A stretch of DNA of 57,262 nt from Frankia sp. R82 (GTDB lineage Bacteria > Actinomycetota > Actinomycetes > Frankiales > Frankiaceae), in contig NZ_JAMQQG010000280.1 of assembly GCF_023716925.1 (NCBI RefSeq), forward strand, positions 1 through 57,262, read 5' to 3'. Below the pieces are notes generated by a model that searched no databases, was not told the DNA's origin, and was given only the letters and a program-made list of their open reading frames with translations. The position numbers and the translations under genes are program-made. Every line of letters starts with the position of its first letter. Positions within the stretch are counted from its first letter, which is position 1. Of this stretch, positions 26,847 to 35,604 are shown piece by piece.

Positions 26847-27154
26847 CTCGCACCCCCTGTCCTCGCCGGGACGGCAGGAATCGCGCCCGCATCGCCCCTG
26901 ACAGAGCGTCACTCTAGCGATCGGGGCGAAAACAATGGGTGACCATGGCGGGGATGTGTGTGGTGGGCCGTCCTGCCGGGGTGCAGATCAATCCTTATCC
27001 GACATCCGCCTACGCGATTGCGCGATCAACCCCGGGTCGGACGCCGAGGCGGGGCGCACCACGCCCGCCCAGCCTGGCGCGGATGCTCACAGCCGGTCGC
27101 TATGGTGTCACTCGCAGTGATGCATAGATCACCGTCAGTGAGAGAGGGGACCAG

Positions 27155-27706
27155 ATGACGAAGGGTATGGGTCGTCGCGCCGCCGCGCTTGCGATCTCTG
27201 GCATCGCGACCGTCGCCTTCACCGCGGGAGTTGGTACCTCCGCGGCCCACGCGTTCGACGACAAGAAGACCAACTGTGGGAATCAGGACAAGGACAAGGA
27301 CAAGGACGACTGGGGCATCTTCGACGACAAGAACAAGGACGGGGGCAAGGACAACCCGGAGAAGAAGGCCGAGGCTGACGAGCTCAACAAGGGTGACGGG
27401 GGCAACGGTCTCGGCGCCGACAAGGCCAAGGACGACGGGAAGGACGGTGACAAGGACAAGGACGGCGACTGGTTCAACTGGGATGACAAGGACAAGAAGG
27501 ATGACTGCCCGGTCGGTACCGGCGTTGTCGCCGGTGTCGGTGTCGGCGTCGGTGTCGGCGGGGTCGCCGGGGGCGTGCCCGCCGGTGGTGGCGGCATGGC
27601 CGAGCGTGGCGCGTCCTCGCCCCTCCTTCCGGTCGCCGGGGCGACCATGGGTGCCCTGCTGATCGGTGCCGGGGTTGCCCGCCGTCGCACCCAGGGTGCC
27701 AGCTGA
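27155..27706 (+). CDS. secreted Asp/Lys-rich protein with C-terminal sorting signal
   Basis: A 183-residue protein. Residues 1-33 are a signal peptide (basic start, hydrophobic core AALAISGIATVAFTAGVG, AHA cleavage site). Residues 35-125 are extremely rich in Asp and Lys (KDKDKDD-type runs). Then come Gly/Val repeats and a C-terminal cell-wall sorting signal: LPVAG at residues 155-159, a hydrophobic segment ATMGALLIGAGVA and a RRR tail. This order (signal peptide, charged body, LPxxG, membrane helix, basic tail) is diagnostic of sortase substrates. It is divergently transcribed from the sortase gene 308 bases away. The charged body may bind cations or mediate adhesion; no enzyme motif is present. 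Confidence 0.82.
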   Translation: MTKGMGRRAAALAISGIATVAFTAGVGTSAAHAFDDKKTNCGNQDKDKDKDDWGIFDDKNKDGGKDNPEKKAEADELNKGDGGNGLGADKAKDDGKDGDKDKDGDWFNWDDKDKKDDCPVGTGVVAGVGVGVGVGGVAGGVPAGGGGMAERGASSPLLPVAGATMGALLIGAGVARRRTQGAS

Positions 27707-27936
27707 GGCTCGCTCTCCCTGCGGTAGTCAGAATCCCCGCGGTCGTCAGCCGCACCTCCCGAGCGGCCCCGTGCCGCGGTTGCCTGACGGCTGGAGACAC
27801 GCACGGACTCCCTCGTGGGTGACGGCCTCGGCCTGGTCCCACGCGGGGCCGCGCCCGAGGGTCGGGGGTCGCGTCGAGCGCCGACGCGACCCCCGGTCAC
27901 AGCTTCGCCCGCGGATACGGTAGTGTTGCTCCCGTA

Positions 27937-28010
27937 CGGGACGTGGCGCAGCTTGGTAGCGCACCAGACTGGGGGTCTGGGGGTCGCAGGTTCAAATCCT
28001 GTCGTCCCGA
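27937..28010 (+). tRNA. tRNA-Pro (anticodon GGG)
   Basis: Cloverleaf reads cleanly: acceptor CGGGACG/CGTCCCG with discriminator A, D arm GCGC/GCGC, anticodon stem CCAGA/TCTGG with loop CTGGGGG, T arm GCAGG-TTCAAAT-CCTGT. Anticodon GGG decodes CCC and CCT. CCA is not encoded. Confidence 0.96.
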
Positions 28011-28045
28011 CAGAATGCACTTCTGATCGACAGAGTGATTTTCTC

Positions 28046-28084
28046 GCCCGCTGAACAGGTGGTACCTGGTCAGCGGGCTTTTTG
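28046..28084 (+). terminator. rho-independent terminator after tRNA-Pro
   Basis: GCCCGCTGA (28046-28054) pairs with TCAGCGGGC (28070-28078); the hairpin is followed by five T. It lies 36 bases after the tRNA. Confidence 0.85.
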
Positions 28085-28109
28085 TGGGTGGGAAGCCGGG
28101 GGGACGGGC

Positions 28110-28343
28110 TCAGCCGCCGCCGGCGGCGCGGGCGCGCCGTTCGGCGCGGCGTTGTTCGCTCCAGGCGTCCACCGTGGAGCGGTGCCAGCGGGGGCGGCGC
28201 CGGTAGTCGGGCTTGTCGTTGTCGGCGTCCGGTTCGTCAGGGGGAGGGGCGGTGCCCTCCGCGACCTGCTCGCGCCATGACGACGCGGTCAGACGCAGGT
28301 GGTTGGCCACCTCGGTCACGGTCATCAGGGGATCGGACGTCAT
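28110..28343 (-). CDS. small AlpA/MerR-like DNA-binding protein
   Basis: 77 residues from the ATG at 28343; the longer upstream frame is Gly/Arg low-complexity. The N-terminus LMTVTEVANHLRLTASSWRE is a short helix-turn-helix of the excisionase/AlpA type, followed by an acidic loop and RWHRSTVDAWSEQRRAERRA, the recognition wing pattern common in such proteins from actinobacterial plasmids and prophages. It lies 100 bases downstream of a tRNA, on the opposite strand. No integrase or attachment-site duplication was seen, so it may be a remnant or simply a small regulator. Confidence 0.65.
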   Translation of the reverse strand: MTSDPLMTVTEVANHLRLTASSWREQVAEGTAPPPDEPDADNDKPDYRRRPRWHRSTVDAWSEQRRAERRARAAGGG

Positions 28344-29294
28344 CCGTCCATCCTGCGTGACACCGGGCCCGCCTCGACGCGCCGCCGACCCGCCCCGGCC
28401 CGGCGCCGGCCCACCCCGGCCGCCCGCGGCGTCCTGACACACCTGCGACCTCGGTCGACACCGTTGTCGGCGCACCTGTGGGCCCCGACATCCGACCCCG
28501 GCCACCACCACCATCGTGGCGCTCGACCAGCCGAGGGCCGAGGGATCCTGCCGGCGTGTTCATGCGATGCGGCGCCACCCCTCGACCATGGCCACCTTCG
28601 GAGACGCTGTTTCGGGAGGCCGCGTCGTGCCGGGTGCACAGGGGTGGTCATGGTCGGGTTCGTGTCCGTGCGGACTACGGCGACCCCCGTGGGTGGATCT
28701 TGCTTCGGGGTTCGTTGCGGGGCGTGATGGTGGTGGGAGCGGAGTTACTTTCCGTGCGAATGGGATGGCTTTTTTCTACGGATAGTGACCAGGCTGGTGA
28801 GCGGGCCCGCGGCGCCGGAATCAGGACGCCTCTGTCGCCACCGCATTGGCCTGCGGAGTCCCGAAAGAAGGCGAGACCGCGCGGAGCGAGTTCGGGTGGG
28901 GGTGCCGGATGTGGTCGGCCCCTGGATGGCATACCGGTATGCACGCAGATGGTCGTAATTATGCGGGTACCTGCCACGTCACGTCAGGGGTCAGGTGCTT
29001 ACCGGCGCAGCCGGTTCCCGACCTTGGCCCGGGTACCCGCCGGCGCCTACCCAAAGTGATGGGTTGGGCGTAACGCGCTGGCGGGCGAGGGTGTCGGCGG
29101 GGGGTGTTCAAGCGTTGGGTTCGGGGTGGTTGCCGGCAATAGCGGTATGTCCACTATCGTCATCCACAGCACTTCCGGCCGAGGCCTTCAGTGGTGATGC
29201 ACGGGCTGCGAAGCGCCGCGTACCTGCAAGCCAACAGCGATACCCGCCGAACCGATGCGCCTAGTCCTGCCCCCGGTTCGGCGGCCCCTCCGAG
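28344..29294. other. 950 bases without a convincing gene
   Basis: No recognisable protein on either strand. Base composition falls around 28735-28790 (TTTTTT run) and 28935-28970. The right part, near 29000-29290, is probably the promoter and upstream leader of the riboswitch transcript. Confidence 0.5.
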
Positions 29295-29440
29295 TATGCC
29301 GGGGCAGGCGTGGGGACTCATGGTCCCGGGGGAGCACCACCGTCGTTCGTCGCGGGGTGGTGTGCCCTCGTGTCGCCTGGGTCCGCCGGCAATCGGGCAC
29401 CCCGGCCCGCCTCCGGCGTCTCACCTCGCCAGCGCACGGG
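29295..29440 (+). promoter_or_regulatory. c-di-AMP riboswitch (ydaO-yuaA type)
   Basis: The 3' part CCGGCGTCTCACCTCGCCAG (29413 onwards) aligns without gaps to the conserved 3' core of the ydaO family. Upstream lie a small hairpin GGGAC-TCATG-GTCCC (29313-29327), then GGGGGA (29328-29333) and GGGGTG (29354-29359), in the order and spacing of the consensus. The ribosome-binding site GGGAAGGA begins at its end. This class is common before peptidoglycan hydrolase genes in actinobacteria, and an NlpC/P60 gene follows here. Boundaries are approximate and the closing helix is weak. Confidence 0.78.
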
Positions 29441-29451
29441 AAGGACGCGTT

Positions 29452-30549
29452 TTGCCACGTCGTGGTATGGCCTGGTTGCCGGACGACTGGGAACAGCTCG
29501 TCCGTGGTCGCCAGCGCCCGCCGGTGCCCCGCAGCGCCTCCGGTACCGGTTCCGGCGTGGCCCGCCGCCGTAACGCCGCCCCGCCTCGCCGGGCCGTGAC
29601 CATCGCGGCCTTCACCACCGGCACGATCGCCGCCTCGACCGCGGCCTTTGCCGCCACCGTCCCCGGTGGTGCGGACGGAGCCGCCTCGCTGGAGGCGAAC
29701 TCGCTGCCGCGTGAGGCGTCCATGGTCTCCACCCAGGGCGCCTCCGCCGCGCAGACGGCGGCCCGCACCCTCGCGCCCCTGGCCACCGCGATCGCCGACC
29801 ACGACCCGGTCTTCACCAACGTCTCCATCACCGCGGACAAGACCGACGTCGCCCCGAACACCCCGGTGGTGCTGAGCGTGCGCGCCACCGAGGCCGACAC
29901 CGGTGCGCCGCTGGCCGGCCAGGACATCCGCATCGTCGTGGTCAACGGGCCGCAGTGGCAGACGTCCACCCGGCTGCACACCGACGCCGGCGGCAACGCC
30001 CAGATCACCGCGCGGCTGCTGTCCACCACGACGATCACCGCCGTCTTCGACGGTTCGAGCGCGCTGCGGCCCTCCCTGGCCGGCGCCGCCACCGTGACGA
30101 TCTCCAGCCCCACCCGGGCCGGCTCGGGTATCGGTGGGGTCGGTGGGATCGACGGCTCGGTCATCGGCCAGGCCATCCCGAAGGTGATTCCGGGTAGCTC
30201 CATCGGGGAGAAGGCCGTCTACCTGGCCTCGTTGAACAAGGGCAAGCCGTACGTGTGGGGCGCGGAGGGCCCGTACTCGTTCGACTGCTCCGGGCTCGTC
30301 CAGTACGTGTTCAAGCAGCTCGGCCGCTCCCTGCCGCGCACGGCGCAGGGGCAGTACGACGTCTCCACCAAGGTCCCGCAGTCCGGCAAGCAGCCCGGTG
30401 ACCTCATCTTCTACGGGACGCCGGGCAACATCTACCATGTGGGCATCTACGCCGGCAACGGGTATATGTGGGCCGCTCCGCAGACCGGTGGTGTGGTGTC
30501 GCTGCGTCCGATCTACAGCTCCACCTACAAGGTCGGCCGCATCCTCTGA
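29452..30549 (+). CDS. NlpC/P60 cell-wall hydrolase
   Basis: 365 residues from TTG 29452, six bases after GGGAAGGA; the same frame is open to 29191, but that part is the riboswitch. An alternative ATG at 29467 is 21 bases from the site. A membrane or export segment is around AVTIAAFTTGTIAASTAAFAA. Residues about 120-215 form an Ig-like (bacterial invasin-type) domain with NVSITADKTDVAPNTPVVLS. The C-terminal NlpC/P60 domain has YSFDCSGLVQYVF (catalytic Cys) and IYHVGIYAGNG (His). It cleaves peptidoglycan stem peptides. Regulation by c-di-AMP is inferred from the leader. Confidence 0.9.
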   Translation: MPRRGMAWLPDDWEQLVRGRQRPPVPRSASGTGSGVARRRNAAPPRRAVTIAAFTTGTIAASTAAFAATVPGGADGAASLEANSLPREASMVSTQGASAAQTAARTLAPLATAIADHDPVFTNVSITADKTDVAPNTPVVLSVRATEADTGAPLAGQDIRIVVVNGPQWQTSTRLHTDAGGNAQITARLLSTTTITAVFDGSSALRPSLAGAATVTISSPTRAGSGIGGVGGIDGSVIGQAIPKVIPGSSIGEKAVYLASLNKGKPYVWGAEGPYSFDCSGLVQYVFKQLGRSLPRTAQGQYDVSTKVPQSGKQPGDLIFYGTPGNIYHVGIYAGNGYMWAAPQTGGVVSLRPIYSSTYKVGRIL

Positions 30550-30651
30550 GCGGGGCATCCGCTAGCGTCAGCACTGTCCGGCCCGCCGGGTCGAGCGACA
30601 GCGCCGTCCGACCGTGTGGTCGATGGGGCGCCCGGTGGAGGAGGACGTCGC

Positions 30652-31329
30652 ATGTCAGACGCCGCGCCAGCCGAGGCGCCGCCGGACCGGATCTGGACGA
30701 TCCCCAACGCGCTGTCGGCCCTGCGCCTGCTCGGCGTGCCGCTGTTTCTGTGGCTGGTGCTGGGGCCCGAGGCGGACGGTGCCGCTCTCGGCGTCCTCGC
30801 CTTCGCCGGGATCAGCGACTACCTCGACGGCAAGCTCGCCCGCATGCTCAACCAGACCAGCCGGCTCGGGGTGCTGCTCGACCCGCTCGCCGACCGGCTC
30901 TACATCCTTTCCACGATCATCGCGCTGACCGTGCGCGGCATCGTTCCGGTCTGGTTCGCCGTCGCGCTGCTCGCCCGGGACGTGGCGCTGCTCGCCCTGC
31001 CGCCGCTGCTGCGCCGGATCGGGGTCGGGGTCGCGCTGCCGGTGCACTACCTGGGCAAGGCGGCGACGTTCAACCTGCTCTACGCCTTCCCGCTGCTGCT
31101 GCTGTCCGCCGGTGACTCGTGGCTGGCAACTGCGGCCCGTCCGGTCGGATGGGCGTTCGCGATCTGGGGTATCGCCCTGTACTGGTGGTCCGGTGTGCTC
31201 TATTTCGTCCAGGCGGCGCAGCTGATCCGGGCACATCGCGGTCGCCCTGGCGGTCCAGTCGGGCCAGGGCGACCGGCCGGGAGCGCCGGGTCAGCCGGCA
31301 GCGCGGCAGCGGCGGGAGGTCAGCGGTGA
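30652..31329 (+). CDS. CDP-alcohol phosphatidyltransferase
   Basis: 225 residues from ATG 30652 with GGAGGAGGA upstream. The family signature is complete: DYLDGKLARMLNQTSRLGVL then LDPLADRL, matching D-G-x2-A-R-x8-G-x3-D-x3-D. Six hydrophobic segments follow. The C-terminal 25 residues are Gly/Ala-rich. It matches the PgsA2-like gene heading the same cluster in Mycobacterium (Rv1822). The alcohol substrate is not known. The stop overlaps the next gene's GTG by four bases. Confidence 0.9.
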   Translation: MSDAAPAEAPPDRIWTIPNALSALRLLGVPLFLWLVLGPEADGAALGVLAFAGISDYLDGKLARMLNQTSRLGVLLDPLADRLYILSTIIALTVRGIVPVWFAVALLARDVALLALPPLLRRIGVGVALPVHYLGKAATFNLLYAFPLLLLSAGDSWLATAARPVGWAFAIWGIALYWWSGVLYFVQAAQLIRAHRGRPGGPVGPGRPAGSAGSAGSAAAAGGQR

Positions 31330-33827
31330 GAGCGGTCGTCATGGCGGGCGGGGAGGGCACCCGGCTGCGTCCGCTGACCGCCAACCTGCCCAAGCCGCTG
31401 CTGCCCGTGGTCAACCGGCCGATCATGGAGCACGTGCTGCGGCTGCTCAAGCGGCATGGCTTCGACGAGACGGTCGTGACGGTGCAGTTCCTCGCCTCGA
31501 TGATCCGCACCTACTTCGGCGCGGGCGACGAGCTGGGCATGCATCTGTCCTATGCGACCGAGACGACGCCGCTGGGTACCGCCGGCAGCGTGAAGAACGC
31601 CGAGGACGCGCTGCGCGACGAGGCGTTCCTGGTGATCAGCGGGGATGCGCTGACCGACATCGACCTGTCGGATCTGGTCGCCTACCATCGCCGGGTCGGC
31701 GCCCTGGTCACCGTGGCGCTCAAGTCGGTGCCCGACCCGCTGGAGTTCGGCATCGTCATCACCGGTGAGGACGGCCGCATCCAGCGCTTCCTGGAGAAGC
31801 CGACGTGGGGCCAGGTGTTCTCCGACACCGTCAACACCGGCATCTACGTGATGGAACCCGAGGTCCTCGCGTACGTGCCGCCCGGCGAGGCGGTGGACTG
31901 GTCCGGGGACGTGTTCCCCCGCCTGGTCGAGGCCGGCGCCCCGGTGTTCGGCTATGTGGCCGCCGGCTACTGGGAGGACGTCGGCACCATCGCCAGTTTC
32001 CAGCGCGCCCATGCCGACGTGCTGGGTCGCCGGGTCGATGTCGAGATCGGCGGGTTCGAGGTGTCACCCGGGGTGTGGATCGGTGAGGACGCCGAGGTGC
32101 ACCCGGACGCCGTCCTCAAGGGCCCGCTCGTCGTCGGCGACTACAGCAAGGTCGAGGCCGGCGCGGAACTGCGTGAGTACTCCGTGCTCGGCAGCAACGT
32201 GCTGGTCAAGTCCGGGGCGTTCCTGCACCGGGCGATCGTGCAGGACAACGCGCTCATCGGCCCGCAGACCAACCTGCGCGGCTGTGTCATCGGCCGCAGC
32301 ACCGACGTGCTGCGCGCGGCAAGGATCGAAGAGGGCGCGGTCATCGGCGACGAGTGCGTCGTGCGGGAGGAGGCCTTCGTCTCCCACGACGTGAAGGTCT
32401 ACCCGTTCAAGACGATCGAGGCGGGCGCGGTCGTCAACACCTCGGTGATCTGGGAGTCCCGTGGGCAGCGCACCCTGTTCGGTCCGCGCGGCGTCTCCGG
32501 CCTGATCAACGCCGAGATCACCCCGGAGCTGGTGGTTCGCCTCGCCGCCGCCTATGCCACCACCCTGAAGAAGGGCGCCACGGTCACCACCGCCCGGGAC
32601 GGCTCCCGGGCCGCCCGCGCCCTCAAACGCGCCGTGATCAGCGCCCTGACCACCGGGGCGATCAACATTCGCGACCTCGAGGTCGCGCCGATGCCGGTGA
32701 CCCGTTTCGACGTCCGCTCGTCCAACGCGGCCGGCGGCATCATGGTGCGTACCACCCCCGGCGACCCGGAACGCATCGACATCCTGTTCCTCGACGCGGA
32801 CGGGGACGATCTCTCCCCGGCCGCCCAGCGCAAGCTCGACCGGGTCTTCTCCCGCCAGGAGTTCCGCCGGGCCTTCCCCGGCGAGATCGGCGACCTGCGC
32901 TTCCCCGCGCGCACCGTGGACCTCTACATCCAGGACCTGCTCGACCGGGTGGACACGACCGGCGTCGCCGACGCCGCGCTCAAGATCGTGGTCGATCCCT
33001 CGGGGGGCGCGGCCTCCCTGGTGCTGCCGACCCTGCTCGGCCGGCTCGGCGTCGACGTGCTGACCGTGAACGGACGGGTCGACGAGACCGTTCCCGCCCA
33101 CGACGTCGCCGAGGACCTGCGGGCCACCGACCGCCTCGGCGCGCTCGTCGCCAGCTCCGGCGCGGCCTTCGGCGTGCGCTTCGACCACACCGGTGAGCGG
33201 TTGGCGATCGTCGACGAGCGTGGCGACCTCATCGACGACGACCGCGCCCTGCTGGTCTTCCTCGACCTGGTCGCCGCCGAGAGCCGCGGCGCCGCCGTCG
33301 CCCTGCCCGTCACGACCACCCGGGTCGCCGATCAGGTCACCCAGTTCCATGGCCTGAGCGTGCGGCGCACCGCCATGTCCGCGCCGGCGCTGTCCCAGGT
33401 CGCCCGTGAGGACGGCGTGGTCTTCGCCGCCGACGGGCGCGGCGGCTTCGTCGTCCCCGAGTTCGGCCCCGCCATTGACGGCCTCGCCGCCTTCGTCAAG
33501 CTGCTCGCCCTGGTCTCCCGCACCCGCCTCACCCTGTCCGTGATCGACGCCCGGATTCCCGCGATCGCGATCCTGCGCCGTTCCGTGCCCACCCCGTGGG
33601 CCGTCAAGGGCACCGTGATGCGCCGCATCGTCGAGTCCGTCGACGTCGACGCCGGCTACGTCCTGGACACCACCGACGGCGTGCGCGTCGTGGGCGCCGA
33701 CGGCTCCTGGATCCTCGTCCTGCCCGACCCCAGCGAAGCGGTCACCCATCTGTGGGCCGAGGGTGCCGACCTGACCGAGGCGCATACCCTGCTGCGCCAC
33801 TGGGCCGACGTCGTCGAGTCCCGCTGA
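31326..33827 (+). CDS. sugar-nucleotidyltransferase / phosphomannomutase-like fusion
   Basis: 833 residues from GTG 31326, overlapping the upstream stop (GTGA). Residues 1-230 are a nucleotidyltransferase: VVMAGGEGTRLRPLTANLPK, ISGDALTDIDL, EKPTWGQVFSDTVNTGIYV. Residues about 245-380 are left-handed beta-helix hexapeptides (VSPGVWIGEDAEVHPDAVLK). The rest, about 410-830, is a phosphohexomutase-like domain, but the phosphoserine loop (normally T-A-S-H-N-P) reads GIMVRTTPGDPE, and the metal loop D-G-D-x-D-R reads DADGDDLSP. Family: mannose-1-phosphate guanylyltransferase/PMM fusions of actinobacteria. The first domain looks active; the mutase domain probably is not. Confidence 0.88.
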   Translation: MRAVVMAGGEGTRLRPLTANLPKPLLPVVNRPIMEHVLRLLKRHGFDETVVTVQFLASMIRTYFGAGDELGMHLSYATETTPLGTAGSVKNAEDALRDEAFLVISGDALTDIDLSDLVAYHRRVGALVTVALKSVPDPLEFGIVITGEDGRIQRFLEKPTWGQVFSDTVNTGIYVMEPEVLAYVPPGEAVDWSGDVFPRLVEAGAPVFGYVAAGYWEDVGTIASFQRAHADVLGRRVDVEIGGFEVSPGVWIGEDAEVHPDAVLKGPLVVGDYSKVEAGAELREYSVLGSNVLVKSGAFLHRAIVQDNALIGPQTNLRGCVIGRSTDVLRAARIEEGAVIGDECVVREEAFVSHDVKVYPFKTIEAGAVVNTSVIWESRGQRTLFGPRGVSGLINAEITPELVVRLAAAYATTLKKGATVTTARDGSRAARALKRAVISALTTGAINIRDLEVAPMPVTRFDVRSSNAAGGIMVRTTPGDPERIDILFLDADGDDLSPAAQRKLDRVFSRQEFRRAFPGEIGDLRFPARTVDLYIQDLLDRVDTTGVADAALKIVVDPSGGAASLVLPTLLGRLGVDVLTVNGRVDETVPAHDVAEDLRATDRLGALVASSGAAFGVRFDHTGERLAIVDERGDLIDDDRALLVFLDLVAAESRGAAVALPVTTTRVADQVTQFHGLSVRRTAMSAPALSQVAREDGVVFAADGRGGFVVPEFGPAIDGLAAFVKLLALVSRTRLTLSVIDARIPAIAILRRSVPTPWAVKGTVMRRIVESVDVDAGYVLDTTDGVRVVGADGSWILVLPDPSEAVTHLWAEGADLTEAHTLLRHWADVVESR

Positions 33828-33862
33828 ACGCCGCCGCCCGCGGTCCGCGGCCTGCACCCGCG

Positions 33863-33949
33863 GGCCGGACATCGCGCGGCCGGACATCGCGCGGCCGGAC
33901 ATCGCGCGGCCGGACATCGCGCGGCCGGACACCGCGCGGCCGGACATCC
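33863..33949 (+). repeat. 15-bp tandem repeat, about 5.8 copies
   Basis: GGCCGGACATCGCGC is repeated at 33863, 33878, 33893, 33908 and 33923 (one A-to-C change in the last), with a partial sixth copy. It lies between the fusion gene and the DUF881 gene, outside a credible frame. Confidence 0.9.
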
Positions 33950-34052
33950 GACGTGGGACGCCGGCCGGATACCCCACCTGGCGTGCGTGGTTGGACATCC
34001 GACGTGGCGCGCGGGGCGACGCTCGGCGGAAACCCGGCCGCCGTCCGTCAAA

Positions 34053-34979
34053 ATGCCCCTTGTGCGGGATCTGGCCGGACGGCTGCGCAGGCGCCCCGAG
34101 AGCGACACCGCTCCGGACGGCCCTGTCTCGGACGGCCCTGTCTCGGACGGCCCAGTCTCGGGCCGGCCCGAGACGGACGGTGCGCTCGGCGGGAGTCCAC
34201 CGATCGATGGGCGGCCGGAGCGGCTGGTGGGCGGTCGGCTGGTGGCGCTGGCCGGGACGCTGATCCTGCTCGCTGGTGTGGTCACGCTCGGGGTGTGCCG
34301 GGGTGCCGCCGATGCGCCGGCCCGAGATCGCCTCGAGCAGGCGCTGCGCGTCCAGGTGCGGGTCCGGTCTGCCGAGCTCGCGCTCACCCGGGACCGGGTC
34401 GGTGAGCTGGGCCGGCAGGTGGCGGCCGGACGCGCGCAGCAGCGCCGGGCCGCGGAACGGCAGGCCCGCTCCGCCGCCGAGGTCGCCGCACTCGGCCCGC
34501 CCGGCGGCTGGGTGGCGGTGCGCGGCCCAGGAGTTCGGATCACCGTGTCCGGTCGCCTCCCGGCCGGCGTGGGCGCCACCGGTTCCGGGGCGGACTCCGA
34601 CTCCGGGGCGGGCTCCGGAGCGGGGGATGATCGCGGTCGCATCACCGACCATGACGTCGCCGACCTGGTCAACGTGCTGTGGATCGCGGGTGCGGAGGCG
34701 ATCAGCGTGAACCAGGTGCGGCTCACGACCCTGAGCGCCATCCGGGCGGCTGCGGACGTCATCCTCGTCGGCCTCGTCCCGGTCACCGCGCCATACGTGA
34801 TCGAGGCTGTCGGCGACGCGGACGAGCTCACCACCCGTCTGGGACACTCCGCCGTCATCGATCGGCTGCGGCATCGCCCGGACTCTCCGGCGACCACGCT
34901 GACGGTGTCCCCGGCGGGGACCGTCATCCTGCCCGCCGCGCAGCTGCCGGTGCTGCGCGACGCCCGCCGGAGCGGCTGA
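34053..34979 (+). CDS. DUF881-family protein (first)
   Basis: 308 residues from ATG 34053; the ribosome-binding site is weak. A single membrane helix (LVALAGTLILLAGVVTLGV) follows a 60-residue disordered N-terminus with a repeated GPVSD unit. Then come a coiled coil (LEQALRVQVRVRSAELALTR) and the DUF881 fold: GPGVRITVSGR, DLVNVLWIAGAEAISVNQVR, VPVTAPYVIEAVGDADELTT. In Mycobacterium the equivalent genes are Rv1823/Rv1825, flanking a DUF1290 gene as here. Function unknown; the position suggests a cell-division or envelope role. Confidence 0.86.
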   Translation: MPLVRDLAGRLRRRPESDTAPDGPVSDGPVSDGPVSGRPETDGALGGSPPIDGRPERLVGGRLVALAGTLILLAGVVTLGVCRGAADAPARDRLEQALRVQVRVRSAELALTRDRVGELGRQVAAGRAQQRRAAERQARSAAEVAALGPPGGWVAVRGPGVRITVSGRLPAGVGATGSGADSDSGAGSGAGDDRGRITDHDVADLVNVLWIAGAEAISVNQVRLTTLSAIRAAADVILVGLVPVTAPYVIEAVGDADELTTRLGHSAVIDRLRHRPDSPATTLTVSPAGTVILPAAQLPVLRDARRSG

Positions 34980-34983
34980 CCCC

Positions 34984-35355
34984 ATGGCACGGATGATCAC
35001 CAGGATGGTGGCGAACCGGATGACGACCGCCCTGCTCGCCCTTGTCGTCGGTGTCGTGGCCGGCCTGCTGCTGGGGCCCGCCGCACCCGGCTGGCTCGTC
35101 CCCTACCTGGCGGTGGCGGTGGTCGCGGCCCTCGACGCCGTCCTCGGGGCTGCGCGGGCCTTCGTCGAGCGGACCTTCGACGACCGGGTGTTCGTCGTGT
35201 CCTTCCTCGGTGATGTCGCCGTCGCCGTGCTGTTGGTCCTGGTGGGCGAGCTCGTCGGCTTCGCCGACGCCCTGTCGACCGCGGTCGTCGTCGTTCTCGG
35301 CATCCGCATCTTCACCACCGCGACGGCCCTGCGCCGTGCCCTGGTCGGCCGCTGA
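34984..35355 (+). CDS. small basic family protein (DUF1290)
   Basis: A 123-residue membrane protein with four hydrophobic helices: MTTALLALVVGVVAGLLLG, VPYLAVAVVAALDAVLGAAR, VFVVSFLGDVAVAVLLVLVG and LSTAVVVVLGIRIFTTATAL. It starts four bases after the first DUF881 stop and is flanked by DUF881 genes on both sides, as in other actinobacteria and in Bacillus (Sbp). The R-A-F-V-E-R-T-F-D-D-R loop between helices 2 and 3 is the most family-like part. Function unknown. Confidence 0.88.
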   Translation: MARMITRMVANRMTTALLALVVGVVAGLLLGPAAPGWLVPYLAVAVVAALDAVLGAARAFVERTFDDRVFVVSFLGDVAVAVLLVLVGELVGFADALSTAVVVVLGIRIFTTATALRRALVGR

Positions 35356-35481
35356 CATGCCCGTCCCCCACCAGAATGGGTACGCACTGCAACTAAAAAG
35401 TACACCGAGCGTGCCCTTGGGCACCCGAATCCCGTGCTCGCCACGTCCCGTGACGGGCCATCCAACAAGATGGCGCTACAC

Positions 35482-35529
35482 GGGTTGTCGTGGGGGACAA
35501 ATCGGACACACATGCCCCCACGGCGACCC
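35482..35529. repeat. intergenic hairpin repeat, family B, copy 2
   Basis: GGGTTGTCGTGGGGG (35482-35496) pairs with CCCCCACGGCGACCC (35515-35529), with two G-U pairs. The loop carries ATCGGACAC as in the copy at 2900-2956. A TGGCGCTA word lies just left of it (35471-35478), near-identical to the operator palindromes before the gene at 3304. Confidence 0.6.
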
Positions 35530-35604
35530 CTTTGGATCTGCCGCCCCCCTGGCCGCCCGTGTGCCCGTTGCAGCTTGTGAATCTGGTGGCTGGAAGGTCG
35601 CGGG

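Noticed and set aside
27937-28343. Integrated element at tRNA-Pro
   Set aside because: No integrase, no duplicated tRNA 3' end downstream and no shift in base composition strong enough to define an island.
32064-35000. 978-codon minus-strand frame over the mannosyl fusion gene
   Set aside because: A shadow of a well-supported plus-strand enzyme and the DUF881 gene.
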